DNA of 54,873 nucleotides from contig CAMTPA010000006.1 in assembly GCA_947074275.1 (NCBI GenBank), forward strand, positions 1 through 54,873, in the 5' to 3' direction. Of the stretch, positions 1 through 8,725 are shown piece by piece. A model generated the notes under the pieces. That model was not told the DNA's origin. It saw nothing but the letters and a program-made list of their open reading frames with translations, and did no database searches. A program made the position numbers and the translations under genes. This DNA comes from an uncultured Bacteroides sp. (lineage in GTDB: Bacteria > Bacteroidota > Bacteroidia > Bacteroidales > Bacteroidaceae). How positions within the stretch are numbered: the stretch's first letter is position 1; every line of letters begins with the position of its first letter.

Positions 1-46
1 ATGCCTGTCACGCATGGGGTCACGGGTTCGAGTCCCGTACGCACCG
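1..46 (+). tRNA. tRNA-Asp (anticodon GTC), 3' part only
   Basis: The window opens inside the anticodon stem. The stem ATGC (1-4) pairs with GCAT (12-15) around a 7-base loop holding the anticodon GTC at 7-9. The T-arm is ACGGG (22-26), loop TTCGAGT, CCCGT (34-38). The 3' acceptor strand ACGCACC (39-45) is followed by the discriminator base G46, as expected for bacterial tRNA-Asp. The next bases are CAAAA, so CCA is not encoded and must be added after transcription. The 5' half lies outside the window. Confidence 0.93.
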
Positions 47-48
47 CA

Positions 49-90
49 AAAGAAGATGTGTCTATTTAGTAGATACATCTTCTTTTTTTT
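49..90 (+). terminator. Intrinsic terminator after tRNA-Asp
   Basis: A long hairpin has arms at about 51-65 (AGAAGATGTGTCTA) and 70-83 (AGATACATCTTCT), a short loop and a run of eight or more T. It starts three bases after the tRNA and ends the tRNA transcript. Confidence 0.9.
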
Positions 91-232
91 TATAAATCAT
101 TCCATTCTTTCTCCAGGTTACACTATTTAAACTCAATCATCTTTTATCGTTTATAATCTCATCGATTGTGATATTATTATTTCTTATTCTATTTATTCCT
201 TTTATATAGAATAAATATACATATCTAAATTC

Positions 233-248
233 TTTATTTATAAATAAA
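233..248. promoter_or_regulatory. Candidate ARG-box-like palindrome upstream of argR
   Basis: TTTATTTATAAATAAA is a perfect 16-bp palindrome in a very AT-rich region (91-322), about 50 bp upstream of the argR -7 box. ArgR proteins of other bacteria bind AT-rich palindromes of about 18 bp. A second inverted repeat, ATTTATTC (191-198) with GAATAAAT (209-216), lies further upstream. Use of either by ArgR is inference from position and symmetry, and low-complexity AT sequence can yield palindromes by chance. Confidence 0.3.
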
Positions 249-295
249 AATACAAATAATATCTCTTTGTAGCATTTATATTCATATATATTGCA

Positions 296-303
296 TATAT
301 TTG
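296..303 (+). promoter_or_regulatory. -7 promoter box of the arg operon
   Basis: TATATTTG matches the Bacteroidota -7 consensus TAnnTTTG. It would start transcription near 310, a few bases before the argR start codon. A TTTG at 266-269 is somewhat too far upstream to be an ideal -33 element. Confidence 0.45.
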
Positions 304-322
304 CATCGTAATTAGAATAATT

Positions 323-802
323 ATGCAGATGAAAAAAAGAGAAAGTAGAATGATTGCTATTAAATCGATTATTTCGAATAGGGAAGTAGGCTCACAAGAA
401 GAGTTGTTACAACTACTCGAAGCTGAAGATTACACTTTGACTCAAGCTACGCTTTCTCGTGATTTAAAACAGTTGAAGGTGGCTAAAGCTGCTAATAGTT
501 TAGGAAAGTATGTCTATACTCTGCCAGATGAAAAAATACTTCGAGTAGAAAATACGAGGAGGGTTTCAAATCCGATATTGGGCAGTAGCTTTGTTTCTCT
601 ACAGTTTTCGGGCAATATAGCTGTGGTGCGAACCTTGCCAGGATATGCAAGTGGTATGGCGTATCATATCGATAATCAAGATAATGATGATATTCTGGGT
701 ACGATAGCAGGAGATGATACCATAATGCTTGTGATACGTGAGGGGGTAGAACATCAGACTGTTAGTGATTACTTGTCTTCAATTTTATCTGCTATTCAAT
801 AG
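323..802 (+). CDS. argR: Arginine repressor ArgR
   Basis: A 159-residue ArgR, the usual family length. The N-terminal winged helix-turn-helix (about residues 5-70) contains ATLSRDLKQL, the SR recognition motif. The C-terminal oligomerization and arginine-binding domain contains GTIAGDDTI near residue 130, the family signature. ArgR binds operators as a hexamer when arginine is abundant and represses biosynthesis. It is the first gene of the arginine cluster, so it probably regulates itself and the genes behind it. The second ATG at 329 (MKKRES) is an equally plausible start. No Shine-Dalgarno is visible, as is usual in this phylum. Confidence 0.93.
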   Translation: MQMKKRESRMIAIKSIISNREVGSQEELLQLLEAEDYTLTQATLSRDLKQLKVAKAANSLGKYVYTLPDEKILRVENTRRVSNPILGSSFVSLQFSGNIAVVRTLPGYASGMAYHIDNQDNDDILGTIAGDDTIMLVIREGVEHQTVSDYLSSILSAIQ

Positions 803-841
803 ATATACATTAAATTTAGATCCTTATACATTATATAAAGA

Positions 842-1405
842 ATGGAAAGTCAAGAAGTAGAGGTTATGGTAGCCGACACCTCACACGAGGTATACGTTGA
901 CACTATTTTGGAAACAATCAGAGATGCGGCAAAGGTGCGCGGTACTGGTATTGCAGAGCGTACGCACGAATACATCGCAACGAAGATGAAAGAAGGCAAA
1001 GCAATTATTGCGCTTCAAGGTGAAGAGTTTGCAGGATTCACTTACATCGAGTCGTGGGGTAACAAACAATATGTTGCTACATCAGGATTAATAGTTCATC
1101 CCAACTTTCGTGGTTCGGGTTTGGCAAAACGCATCAAACAAGCATCGTTTCAACTGTCGCGACTGAGATGGCCTTGGGCTAAGATTTTTAGTCTTACCAG
1201 TGGGGCGGCAGTAATGAAGATGAATACAGAATTAGGCTATGTTCCTGTAACTTTCAATGAGCTGACTGACGATGAGTCTTTTTGGAGAGGATGTGAGGGA
1301 TGTATTAATCACGATATACTGGTGGCTAAGAATCGTAAGTTTTGCATTTGTACAGCGATGCTTTACGACCCATCATTGCATAAGAATGAACATAATAAAA
1401 TTTAA
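842..1405 (+). CDS. GNAT N-acyltransferase, likely N-acylglutamate synthase of the arginine pathway
   Basis: A 187-residue GNAT-fold protein. The acyl-CoA-binding signature is visible as HPNFRGSGLAKRIKQ near residues 88-102 (R-G-x-G-L). It lies 39 bp after argR and 12 bp before argG in the same operon, so a role in arginine synthesis is very likely. Bacteroides make arginine through N-succinylated intermediates, shown by the N-succinylornithine carbamoyltransferase of B. fragilis. A glutamate N-acyltransferase is therefore the missing first enzyme, and this protein fits that job. Its acyl donor (succinyl- or acetyl-CoA) cannot be read from sequence. It is not similar in layout to the classical ArgA kinase-GNAT fusion. 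Confidence 0.75.
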   Translation: MESQEVEVMVADTSHEVYVDTILETIRDAAKVRGTGIAERTHEYIATKMKEGKAIIALQGEEFAGFTYIESWGNKQYVATSGLIVHPNFRGSGLAKRIKQASFQLSRLRWPWAKIFSLTSGAAVMKMNTELGYVPVTFNELTDDESFWRGCEGCINHDILVAKNRKFCICTAMLYDPSLHKNEHNKI

Positions 1406-1417
1406 ACTATAGAAATC

Positions 1418-2623
1418 ATGGAACAGAAGAAGAAAGTGGTAGTGGCATTTAGCGGTGGTCTTGACACTTCCTATACAGTAATGTATCTGGCTAAAGAAAA
1501 AGGTTACGAAGTGTATGCGGCTTGTGCTAATACTGGTGGCTTTAGCGAAGAACAATTGAAGCTAAATGAAGAGAATGCCTATAAGTTGGGGGCTAAGCAA
1601 TACGTTACTTTAGACGTTACTCAAGAATATTATGAGAAGAGCCTGAAATATATGATTTTTGGTAATGTACTTCGCAACGGAACATATCCAATTTCTGTAA
1701 GTTCAGAACGTATATTCCAGGCATTGGCTATTGCTCGCTATGCAAATGAGATTGGGGCGGATGCAATTGCGCACGGTTCTACAGGTGCTGGTAATGATCA
1801 AATTCGCTTTGATATGACCTTCTTGGTGTTGGCTCCTGGTGTGGAAATTATAACATTGACTCGCGATAATGCACTTTCTCGCCAAGATGAAATAGACTAT
1901 TTGAATAAGAACGGCTTCAGTGCAGACTTTACAAAATTAAAGTACTCGTACAACGTAGGTTTGTGGGGTACTTCTATCTGCGGAGGTGAAATACTCGATT
2001 CATCAAAGGGTTTACCCGAATCGGCTTATTTGAAACACGCCGAAAAAGAAGGAACGGAAGAGCTTCGCATAGAGTTTAAGCAAGGTGAGATACACGCAGT
2101 GAATGGTGAAGTGTTTGAGGATAAGATTGCGGCTATTCAAAAGGTTGAGGAGATTGGTGCAGCCTATGGCATTGGTCGTGATATGCACGTAGGTGATACA
2201 ATTATTGGTATCAAAGGGCGTGTAGGTTTCGAAGCCGCTGCTCCTATGTTGATTATCGGTGCGCATCGTTTCCTTGAAAAATATACATTAAGCAAATGGC
2301 AACAATACTGGAAAGACCAAGTTGCCAATTGGTATGGTATGTTCCTTCACGAAAGTCAATATCTTGAACCTGTGATGCGCGATATAGAAGCGATGTTGCA
2401 AGAGTCGCAACGCAATGTAAATGGTACGGCTATTCTCGAATTGCGCCCTTTGTCATTCTCCACTGTGGGAGTTGAGTCGGAAGACGACTTGGTGAAGACG
2501 AAGTTTGGAGAGTATGGAGAGGTTCAGAAAGGATGGACTGCCGAAGATGCCAAAGGGTTTATCAAAGTAACATCCACTCCTTTGCGTGTTTATTATACAA
2601 ATCACAAAGACGAGCAAATATGA
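1418..2623 (+). CDS. argG: Argininosuccinate synthase
   Basis: Joins citrulline and aspartate with ATP to give argininosuccinate, the penultimate step of arginine synthesis. The 401-residue protein begins with the PP-loop ATP-binding motif AFSGGLDTS (about residues 9-17). The middle contains YPISVSSERIFQ and AHGSTGAGNDQIRFD, typical of ArgG. It starts 12 bp after the acyltransferase. Its stop codon overlaps the argC start in ATGA (2620-2623), so translation of the two is probably coupled. Confidence 0.95.
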   Translation: MEQKKKVVVAFSGGLDTSYTVMYLAKEKGYEVYAACANTGGFSEEQLKLNEENAYKLGAKQYVTLDVTQEYYEKSLKYMIFGNVLRNGTYPISVSSERIFQALAIARYANEIGADAIAHGSTGAGNDQIRFDMTFLVLAPGVEIITLTRDNALSRQDEIDYLNKNGFSADFTKLKYSYNVGLWGTSICGGEILDSSKGLPESAYLKHAEKEGTEELRIEFKQGEIHAVNGEVFEDKIAAIQKVEEIGAAYGIGRDMHVGDTIIGIKGRVGFEAAAPMLIIGAHRFLEKYTLSKWQQYWKDQVANWYGMFLHESQYLEPVMRDIEAMLQESQRNVNGTAILELRPLSFSTVGVESEDDLVKTKFGEYGEVQKGWTAEDAKGFIKVTSTPLRVYYTNHKDEQI

Positions 2624-3588
2624 TTAAAGCAGGTATAATAGGTGGTGCTGGATACACTGCGGGGGAATTGATTCGATTGTTGATAAACCATCCTGAAACA
2701 GAAATTGTGTTTATCAATAGTAGCAGTAATGCGGGTAATAAAATCACAGATGTTCACGAAGGGCTTTATGGTGAGTGTGATATGGTATTTACTAATCAAT
2801 TGCCTTTGGATACGATTGATGTACTATTTTTCTGCACAGCTCACGGCGACACAAAGAAATTTTTAGAGTCTCACGAAATGCCCGAAGATTTGCGTATCAT
2901 CGATTTATCTACTGATTATCGTATAAAAGATGAATCGCACGATTTTATTTATGGTTTGCCCGAACTAAACCGTCGTGCAACCTGTACTGCAAAGCGTGTG
3001 GCCAATCCGGGTTGTTTCGCAACCTGTATCGAGCTTGGGTTGCTACCACTGGCAAAACACCTGATGCTGAACGAGGATATAATGGTGAATGCCATTACAG
3101 GAAGTACGGGTGCTGGTGTAAAGCCTGGTGCTACAAGTCATTTTAGCTGGCGAAACAACAATATGAGTGTTTACAAAGCATTCGAGCATCAACACATAGC
3201 CGAAATCAAGCAATCATTGAAGCAATTGCAAAATAGCTTTGATGTGGATATAGATTTTATCCCTTACCGTGGAGATTTTCCTCGTGGCATCTTTGCTACT
3301 TTGGTGGTGAAAACTAAAGTGGCTTTGGATGAGATAGAGCGTATGTACGAAGAGTATTACGCCAAAGACTCTTTTGTGCATATCGTGAAAAAGAACATCG
3401 ACTTGAAGCAGGTGGTGAATACCAATAAATGTTTGATTCATCTCGAAAAGCACGGTGATAAATTGCTTATCATTTCGTGTATCGACAACTTGCTCAAGGG
3501 GGCAAGCGGACAAGCTGTACACAATATGAACTTGATGTTTAATCTGGAAGAAACAGTAGGGCTAAAGCTGAAACCTTCCGCATTCTAA
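2620..3588 (+). CDS. argC: N-acyl-gamma-glutamyl-phosphate reductase
   Basis: NADPH-dependent reduction of N-acylglutamyl phosphate to the semialdehyde, third step of arginine synthesis; in Bacteroides the acyl group is probably succinyl. I start it at 2620 (322 residues) rather than at the in-frame 2533. The 2620 start gives the Rossmann motif GIIGGAGYTAGELIRLL right at the N-terminus and an ATGA overlap with argG. The extra 29 residues of the longer reading frame lie inside argG and look like out-of-frame translation. The catalytic cysteine is Cys132 in ANPGCFATC. The C-terminus DNLLKGASGQAVHNMN is typical of ArgC. Confidence 0.95.
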   Translation: MIKAGIIGGAGYTAGELIRLLINHPETEIVFINSSSNAGNKITDVHEGLYGECDMVFTNQLPLDTIDVLFFCTAHGDTKKFLESHEMPEDLRIIDLSTDYRIKDESHDFIYGLPELNRRATCTAKRVANPGCFATCIELGLLPLAKHLMLNEDIMVNAITGSTGAGVKPGATSHFSWRNNNMSVYKAFEHQHIAEIKQSLKQLQNSFDVDIDFIPYRGDFPRGIFATLVVKTKVALDEIERMYEEYYAKDSFVHIVKKNIDLKQVVNTNKCLIHLEKHGDKLLIISCIDNLLKGASGQAVHNMNLMFNLEETVGLKLKPSAF

Positions 3589-3595
3589 TTTAGAA

Positions 3596-4720
3596 ATGAA
3601 TTTATTCGATGTATATCCTCTGTTCGATATTAATATTGTAAAAGGAAAAGGGTGTTATGTGTGGGATGATAAGGGTATAGAGTATCTGGATCTTTATGGC
3701 GGACACGCCGTGATTTCTATTGGACATTCGCACCCACACTATGTAGATATGGTGAGCAAACAGGTAGCTAAATTAGGATTCTATTCCAATTCGGTCATCA
3801 ACAAGCTGCAACAAGAGGTCGCAAAGCGTCTGGGTGTGCTTTCGGGCTACGAGGACTATTCTTTTTTTATGGTGAATAGTGGAGCTGAAGCTAATGAAAA
3901 TGCACTGAAGCTTGCTTCATTTCACAACGGACGTACTCGTGTGATTGCTTTTAATAAAGCATTTCACGGTCGCACATCCCTTGCGGTAGAAGCTACTGAT
4001 AATCCAAAGATTATAGCTCCTATCAATGCCAACGGTCACGTCACCTATCTTCCGCTCAATGATGTGGAAGCTGTAAAAGCAGAGTTGCTCAAAGGAGATG
4101 TGTGTGCGGTCATTGTAGAGGGTATTATGGGAGTCGGTGGCATTCAGGTTCCTACCAACGAGTTTTTGAAAGAGCTTCGCCAGGCTTGTACCGACACGGG
4201 CACTATCCTTGTTTTAGACGAAATTCAAAGTGGCTACGGGCGTAGCGGCAAGTTTTTCGCCCATCAATATAGTGGTATTCGTCCCGATTTGATAACAGTG
4301 GCTAAGGGCATTGGCAACGGATTTCCTATTGGTGGTGTTCTTATCAGTCCGATGTTTACTCCTGTTTATGGGATGCTTGGCACTACCTTTGGTGGCAATC
4401 ATTTGGCTTGTGCAGCAGCATTGGCGGTGATGGACGTGATTGAAAGTGAGCACTTGGTGCGCAATGCTTCGCGTGTGGGATCTCACTTGATGGCTGAACT
4501 AAAGAAATTTCCACAGATAAAAGAGGTGCGTGGCGAAGGTTTGATGATTGGTATGGAGTTTGACCAACCTGTTAAAGAGATTCGTAGCCGCTTGATTCAC
4601 GAATACAAGATATTTACGGGCGCAAGTGGCACAAACGTTATTCGTTTGCTTCCTCCTTTGTGTCTGACGATAACCGAAGCCGATGAATTTTTGTCGCGCT
4701 TCCAAAAAGCTCTTGGCTAA
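3596..4720 (+). CDS. argD: N-acylornithine aminotransferase
   Basis: PLP-dependent class III aminotransferase, 374 residues, converting the N-acylglutamate semialdehyde to N-acylornithine. Visible signatures are NSGAEANENALKLA (residues 94-107), the PLP-contacting LVLDEIQSGYGRSG, and the Schiff-base lysine Lys237 in VAKGIGNGFPIGG. It follows argC by 7 bp and closes the operon before the terminator at 4763-4807. argB, an ornithine carbamoyltransferase gene, argH and a deacylase gene are not in this window, so the pathway is split between loci. Confidence 0.94.
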   Translation: MNLFDVYPLFDINIVKGKGCYVWDDKGIEYLDLYGGHAVISIGHSHPHYVDMVSKQVAKLGFYSNSVINKLQQEVAKRLGVLSGYEDYSFFMVNSGAEANENALKLASFHNGRTRVIAFNKAFHGRTSLAVEATDNPKIIAPINANGHVTYLPLNDVEAVKAELLKGDVCAVIVEGIMGVGGIQVPTNEFLKELRQACTDTGTILVLDEIQSGYGRSGKFFAHQYSGIRPDLITVAKGIGNGFPIGGVLISPMFTPVYGMLGTTFGGNHLACAAALAVMDVIESEHLVRNASRVGSHLMAELKKFPQIKEVRGEGLMIGMEFDQPVKEIRSRLIHEYKIFTGASGTNVIRLLPPLCLTITEADEFLSRFQKALG

Positions 4721-4762
4721 TAATCAGCAAAGATAGATATAACAACAACCAACAACAAGAGC

Positions 4763-4807
4763 GGTGCTGCCTTCTTCGTGATTCAACGAAGTGGCAGCAC
4801 TTTTTTT
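4763..4807 (+). terminator. Intrinsic terminator of the arg operon
   Basis: GTGCTGCC (4764-4771) pairs with GGCAGCAC (4793-4800), with a second inner pairing TTCG/CGAA, followed by seven T. It lies about 40 bp after argD. Confidence 0.92.
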
Positions 4808-4986
4808 ATCTCCTCATTTCCAGCGTATAAGCTTGAAATACTCAAGCGTATTAATGTGGTTTATCAATTGTTCATATCCAATGCGATAGATATACATATT
4901 TATCACTATGAATGTTTATATCCAGCAAATCAACTGTTAGTATCTCTTGTATCTGCTAAAAACTGTAATAATTTGATAGTATATTT

Positions 4987-5019
4987 CTTGTTATGGTTTC
5001 AATTATAATACTACCTTTG
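4987..5019 (+). promoter_or_regulatory. Promoter of the TPR sensor kinase gene
   Basis: CTTG (4987-4990) and TACCTTTG (5012-5019) fit the -33 TTG and -7 TAnnTTTG elements with a 21-bp spacer. The predicted transcript start is near 5026, giving a leader of about 55 bases. Confidence 0.6.
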
Positions 5020-5080
5020 TTCGGAATTATATAATTTGTCAATCTATCACTAAACAGGCTTCTGACTAAAAAAGCATCTT

Positions 5081-7288
5081 ATGAAAAAAGTACTACTCAT
5101 TTTTTCAATCTTTATTTCTGTTTATTTATATGCCGACGTGCAATCTCCACGTGACGGGAGTTGGAACAGCAAATACATTGAGTTGCAGCAACTCCAATTG
5201 TCGCCCGATAGTTTGCGTGCTGTTCTTTCTGCTCTGTCTATTCCTCCAAACGAAAAAGCCTACTTCGATTTTTTGCTGATGAAAGCTTATGGCGATAACT
5301 GGGATCTTGAGCATTGTGATTCGTTGCACAAAATCACGAGTTCGGGTTTTGTAGAGTTACAAAACCCGTTGATGAAGTTTGAAGTAGATTATACATTAGG
5401 CTCTTATATGAACGCATTTCATAAGTACGAAGATGCTTATGTGGTGTTGGGGGATCTGGCTAAAGGGTTGCAGCCATACACATTGAGCACGAAAGATAAA
5501 AGCAAGTATCAACAAATGTATGCAAACACGTTGTACGAGCTATCATATAGCTTGTTGTATCTCAATGGTTTTGAAGAAGCCAACCAACATATCAATCAAG
5601 CTACCGACCTCTTTGCGCAGCTTGGCGATTCGCTTACGCTGATGGAAGCTTACAATCTTTCGGGACTTCTCTACAAGCGTCAGTTTATGCTCGATAAAGC
5701 TATCGAACGCTACAAACAGGCGATGGAAATGAGCGAAACATTAGGAAACGTTCGTTTGACGAAAATCATAATAAACAACATTGCTTCGCTCTACACCGAA
5801 TTGGAAGAAAACGAAAAAGCCCTTGAAATGGGGCGGAGAGTAATTCAAGACTACCCTTATGAGGAAGCGGAAGGAGGCAATGCAAAAATAGAACGAATCG
5901 TCAATCTAAACACTTTGGGCGTGTTGTTGGGGAATGCCAATCTGCCACAAAATGCAGTAGATACACTCCAACTGGCTGCGCACTCGTTCGATGAAAAAAT
6001 ACCATCTGGCCTGAAGCTATTGGTATATAGCAATTTGGCAAAATCGTTTAATGCGTGCAATGTGATAGATTCTACTTTCTATTACTATCAAAAAGCCATT
6101 TCTTATAAGAATACTACAAAAAACGAATACAACAAAGCTAATCTCAATTTTCTGTATGGTACTTTACTTGCCAATAAAACAGATTCTACACTTCAAGCTC
6201 GCAGATACTTGGAGGATGCTTTAGACTATTACAGACAAGTACCTTCTCAGCTTCTTTTAAAAACTCTTTTAGAATTGTCACAGCTTGAAGCCAATCGTTT
6301 TCACGATTATAAAAAAGCCTATCAGTTGGCGAAAGAAGCCTATGACTTTGAACAAACAAGCGACTTTGAAAACTATCAGAAGAAACTTGCAAACTTTGAG
6401 GCCGAGTTTAAGACAAAAGAAAAAGAGGTGGAGATAGCCAATCTGAACGCTACCCGTGAAAAAGAGCAAGCCGCCTACAAGGTGCGGATGATTTTGGCAT
6501 TGTCATTGATTGTGATTATCTCTTTGCTGATTCTTGCCTTATTCTTTTATATGCGCAAAAAGAGAGCCGTATTCAAATTGAAAGAGCTGTCTCTTCAAAA
6601 CGAGATAGAACAACGTGAACTTAAAACGCAGCTCCTGATAAAGAATATGAATCACGAAATGACACAACGATACATCAACGGACTGGAAGATAGCAACCAG
6701 CGAATGGCAAAAGAGTTGCACGATGGTGTGTGTCATAAACTACTTTTCTTGGAGATGAACCTGAATCGCCTGATTCCTGCCAATATGGTTGGTGAGCTTG
6801 CACAGGTTCGTGAGGATGTCAGAAGTCTGTCGCATCAATTGGCAACACCAGATTTTAAGGATGTGACTTTGCTGGAAGTGCTTGGCGATTATATTGAACG
6901 GTTGAGTGAAACGGTCTCTTTTGATATTGATTATACGGTAGATGAACGCATCGAAGAACTTGCCTTGGACTCGAAAGTTGAGTTCGAGATATACCGGTTG
7001 ATTCAAGAGGCGGTAAACAATATACTAAAACACGCTAATCCTCAGATGGTAAACATCGCTATCAGCACCAATCAAAATAAAATAACGATACGAATAAAAG
7101 ATGATGGAAAAGGCTTCGATACGACTACAAGAAAAGCGGGATTGGGGCTTCGCACCATGCAAGAACGAGTGAACTCCTTGCAAGGTGATTTAGAAATAAC
7201 CTCTAAGCCGGGAAAAGGTACTTGTGTGACGTTTGAGTTTCCTTGTGTGCCGCTCAAAGAGACTGTTTCTGTAAATAAAATGAACTAA
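5081..7288 (+). CDS. TPR-containing sensor histidine kinase (HisKA_3 type), orphan
   Basis: 735 residues. A signal peptide (MKKVLLIFSIFISVYLYA) is followed by a periplasmic region of tetratricopeptide-like helical repeats (about 100-420) and a charged coiled coil. A membrane helix lies near 469-490. The phosphoacceptor His547 is in MAKELHDGVC, the HisKA_3 pattern of kinases that partner NarL/LuxR-type regulators. The ATPase domain shows the N box EAVNNILKHAN and G boxes DDGKGFD and AGLGLRTMQER. It probably autophosphorylates in response to a periplasmic ligand or protein bound by the TPRs. No response regulator gene is adjacent, so the partner is elsewhere. It has its own promoter and stands alone between the arg and proC operons. 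Confidence 0.9.
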   Translation: MKKVLLIFSIFISVYLYADVQSPRDGSWNSKYIELQQLQLSPDSLRAVLSALSIPPNEKAYFDFLLMKAYGDNWDLEHCDSLHKITSSGFVELQNPLMKFEVDYTLGSYMNAFHKYEDAYVVLGDLAKGLQPYTLSTKDKSKYQQMYANTLYELSYSLLYLNGFEEANQHINQATDLFAQLGDSLTLMEAYNLSGLLYKRQFMLDKAIERYKQAMEMSETLGNVRLTKIIINNIASLYTELEENEKALEMGRRVIQDYPYEEAEGGNAKIERIVNLNTLGVLLGNANLPQNAVDTLQLAAHSFDEKIPSGLKLLVYSNLAKSFNACNVIDSTFYYYQKAISYKNTTKNEYNKANLNFLYGTLLANKTDSTLQARRYLEDALDYYRQVPSQLLLKTLLELSQLEANRFHDYKKAYQLAKEAYDFEQTSDFENYQKKLANFEAEFKTKEKEVEIANLNATREKEQAAYKVRMILALSLIVIISLLILALFFYMRKKRAVFKLKELSLQNEIEQRELKTQLLIKNMNHEMTQRYINGLEDSNQRMAKELHDGVCHKLLFLEMNLNRLIPANMVGELAQVREDVRSLSHQLATPDFKDVTLLEVLGDYIERLSETVSFDIDYTVDERIEELALDSKVEFEIYRLIQEAVNNILKHANPQMVNIAISTNQNKITIRIKDDGKGFDTTTRKAGLGLRTMQERVNSLQGDLEITSKPGKGTCVTFEFPCVPLKETVSVNKMN

Positions 7289-7343
7289 AATATGTTTTGC
7301 AACAAAAAGAAACACAAATGTGCGGTCTTTCGTTAATTCATTC

Positions 7344-7351
7344 TATCTTTG
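7344..7351 (+). promoter_or_regulatory. -7 promoter box of the proC operon
   Basis: TATCTTTG matches TAnnTTTG and lies 27 bp before the proC start. No convincing -33 element is visible. Confidence 0.5.
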
Positions 7352-7378
7352 CCAACGTTGACTAAATAACATAAAAAT

Positions 7379-8155
7379 ATGAAAATAGCTATCATTGGAG
7401 CAGGAAATATGGGTGGTTCTATTGCTCAAGGATTATCTATCGGCAAGTTGATACCTACTTCGGGTATTACAGTTTCCGACCTCGACAACAACAAACTTGA
7501 ATTTTTGAAAAGCAAGTATCCAGAGCTTAAAACAACAAACGACAACGAGAAGGCGGTTGCGGATGCCGACATCATTATACTGGCAGTGAAACCGTGGCTG
7601 GTAAAGCCTGTGTTGAAAGAACTGGATTTGAAGCGCAAGCAAATTTTAGTGTCGATAGCTGCTGGAATCACTTTCGAACAATTGGCGCACGCCGTTATCG
7701 AGCCTGAGATGCCTATGTTCAGAGTAATCCCCAACACGGCTATCAGCGAACTTGAAAGCTTGAACGCCATTGCAACGCGTCACGTCACCGAAGAGCAAGA
7801 AAGTCTGTTGTTGTCTATCTTCAATGAGATGGGCACTTCAATTATTTTGCCCGAAGAGAAATTGGGTGCAGCCACCGCTCTTGCCTCTTGTGGCATAGCC
7901 TATGTTCTCAAATACATTCAAGCGGCTATGCAGGCTGGTGTAGAGATGGGCGTGCGTCCCGATGATGCGATGAAGATGGTGGCTCAATCGGTAAAAGGAG
8001 CTGCCGAACTGATATTGAGAAACGATACACACCCCAGCGTTGAGATAGACAAAGTGACTACACCTGGAGGTATTACTATAAAAGGAATCAATGAGCTGGA
8101 ACACGCAGGATTTGCCTCGGCTGTGATTCGTGCTATGAAAGTAAGCAATCAATAA
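7379..8155 (+). CDS. proC: Pyrroline-5-carboxylate reductase
   Basis: Catalyses the last step of proline synthesis, reduction of pyrroline-5-carboxylate by NAD(P)H. The 258-residue protein starts with the Rossmann motif IAIIGAGNMGGSIAQGL. The C-terminal helical dimerization domain carries the family signature VTTPGGITIKGINELE (about residues 223-238). It is slightly shorter than the usual 265-280 residues but has both domains intact. It is first in a tight plus-strand group with the XRE-cupin regulator 14 bp behind and the acyl-CoA synthetase after that. Confidence 0.94.
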   Translation: MKIAIIGAGNMGGSIAQGLSIGKLIPTSGITVSDLDNNKLEFLKSKYPELKTTNDNEKAVADADIIILAVKPWLVKPVLKELDLKRKQILVSIAAGITFEQLAHAVIEPEMPMFRVIPNTAISELESLNAIATRHVTEEQESLLLSIFNEMGTSIILPEEKLGAATALASCGIAYVLKYIQAAMQAGVEMGVRPDDAMKMVAQSVKGAAELILRNDTHPSVEIDKVTTPGGITIKGINELEHAGFASAVIRAMKVSNQ

Positions 8156-8169
8156 TAACACTAATACGT

Positions 8170-8715
8170 ATGGATGAAATAAAACAAATAGCCGAACGCT
8201 TGCGCGGGCTAAGAGACACATTGGAACTAACAATAGAAGAGTTGTCTGCCGACTGCGACATCTCTGCCGAAGAGTATCGACAAGCCGAAACAGGCGATTC
8301 GGACATTTCGGTGAGTATGCTGCAAAAGATAGCTCGTAAGTACAACATAGCACTCGATGCGCTAATGTTTGGCGAAGAACCCAAAATGAATAGCTACTTC
8401 TTGACACGTGCCGGAAAAGGTGTGAGCGTAGAGCGTACCAAAGTGTACAAATACCAATCGCTTGCGGCGGGTTTCATTCATCGTGATGCCGATCCGTTTA
8501 TCGTGACCGTAGAGCCTACCGATGCACCAATGCACTACAACAGTCACGACGGACAAGAGTTCAACTACGTGCTCGAAGGTAGGATGATGTTGAGCATCAA
8601 TGGCAAAGAACTAATCTTAAACGAAGGCGACAGCCTTTATTTCAATTCTAAACTCCCCCACGGTATGAAGGCACTCGACGGCAAGACTGTTCGTTTCCTT
8701 GCTGTGATTATGTAA
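8170..8715 (+). CDS. XRE-family transcriptional regulator with C-terminal cupin domain
   Basis: 181 residues. The N-terminal Cro/C1-type helix-turn-helix (about residues 5-65) reads [21 protein letters not shown]. The C-terminal cupin (about 95-181) contains [17 protein letters not shown] and [14 protein letters not shown], with the histidines and glutamate expected of a small-molecule or metal pocket. Proteins of this build usually control a neighbouring metabolic gene. The AMP-forming synthetase starts 10 bp downstream and is the natural candidate. The ligand is unknown, though an acyl or carboxylic acid substrate of the synthetase is plausible. Confidence 0.88.
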   Translation: MDEIKQIAERLRGLRDTLELTIEELSADCDISAEEYRQAETGDSDISVSMLQKIARKYNIALDALMFGEEPKMNSYFLTRAGKGVSVERTKVYKYQSLAAGFIHRDADPFIVTVEPTDAPMHYNSHDGQEFNYVLEGRMMLSINGKELILNEGDSLYFNSKLPHGMKALDGKTVRFLAVIM

Positions 8716-8725
8716 GACAAACAAT

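Larger units (their letters stand above)
4721..5080. other. Intergenic region argD to TPR kinase
   Basis: After the arg terminator the region is AT-rich and I see no coding gene. A plus-strand reading frame across 4778-5008 begins inside the terminator hairpin and has no recognisable content. The only other signal is the promoter at 4987-5019. Confidence 0.7.

Noticed and set aside
2533..2619. N-terminal extension of ArgC
   Set aside because: It lies inside argG, is unlike ArgC, and the ATG at 2620 overlaps the argG stop in the usual coupled arrangement.
4778..5008. 76-residue plus-strand reading frame
   Set aside because: It begins within the arg operon terminator hairpin, has no recognisable content, and contains the promoter of the next gene.
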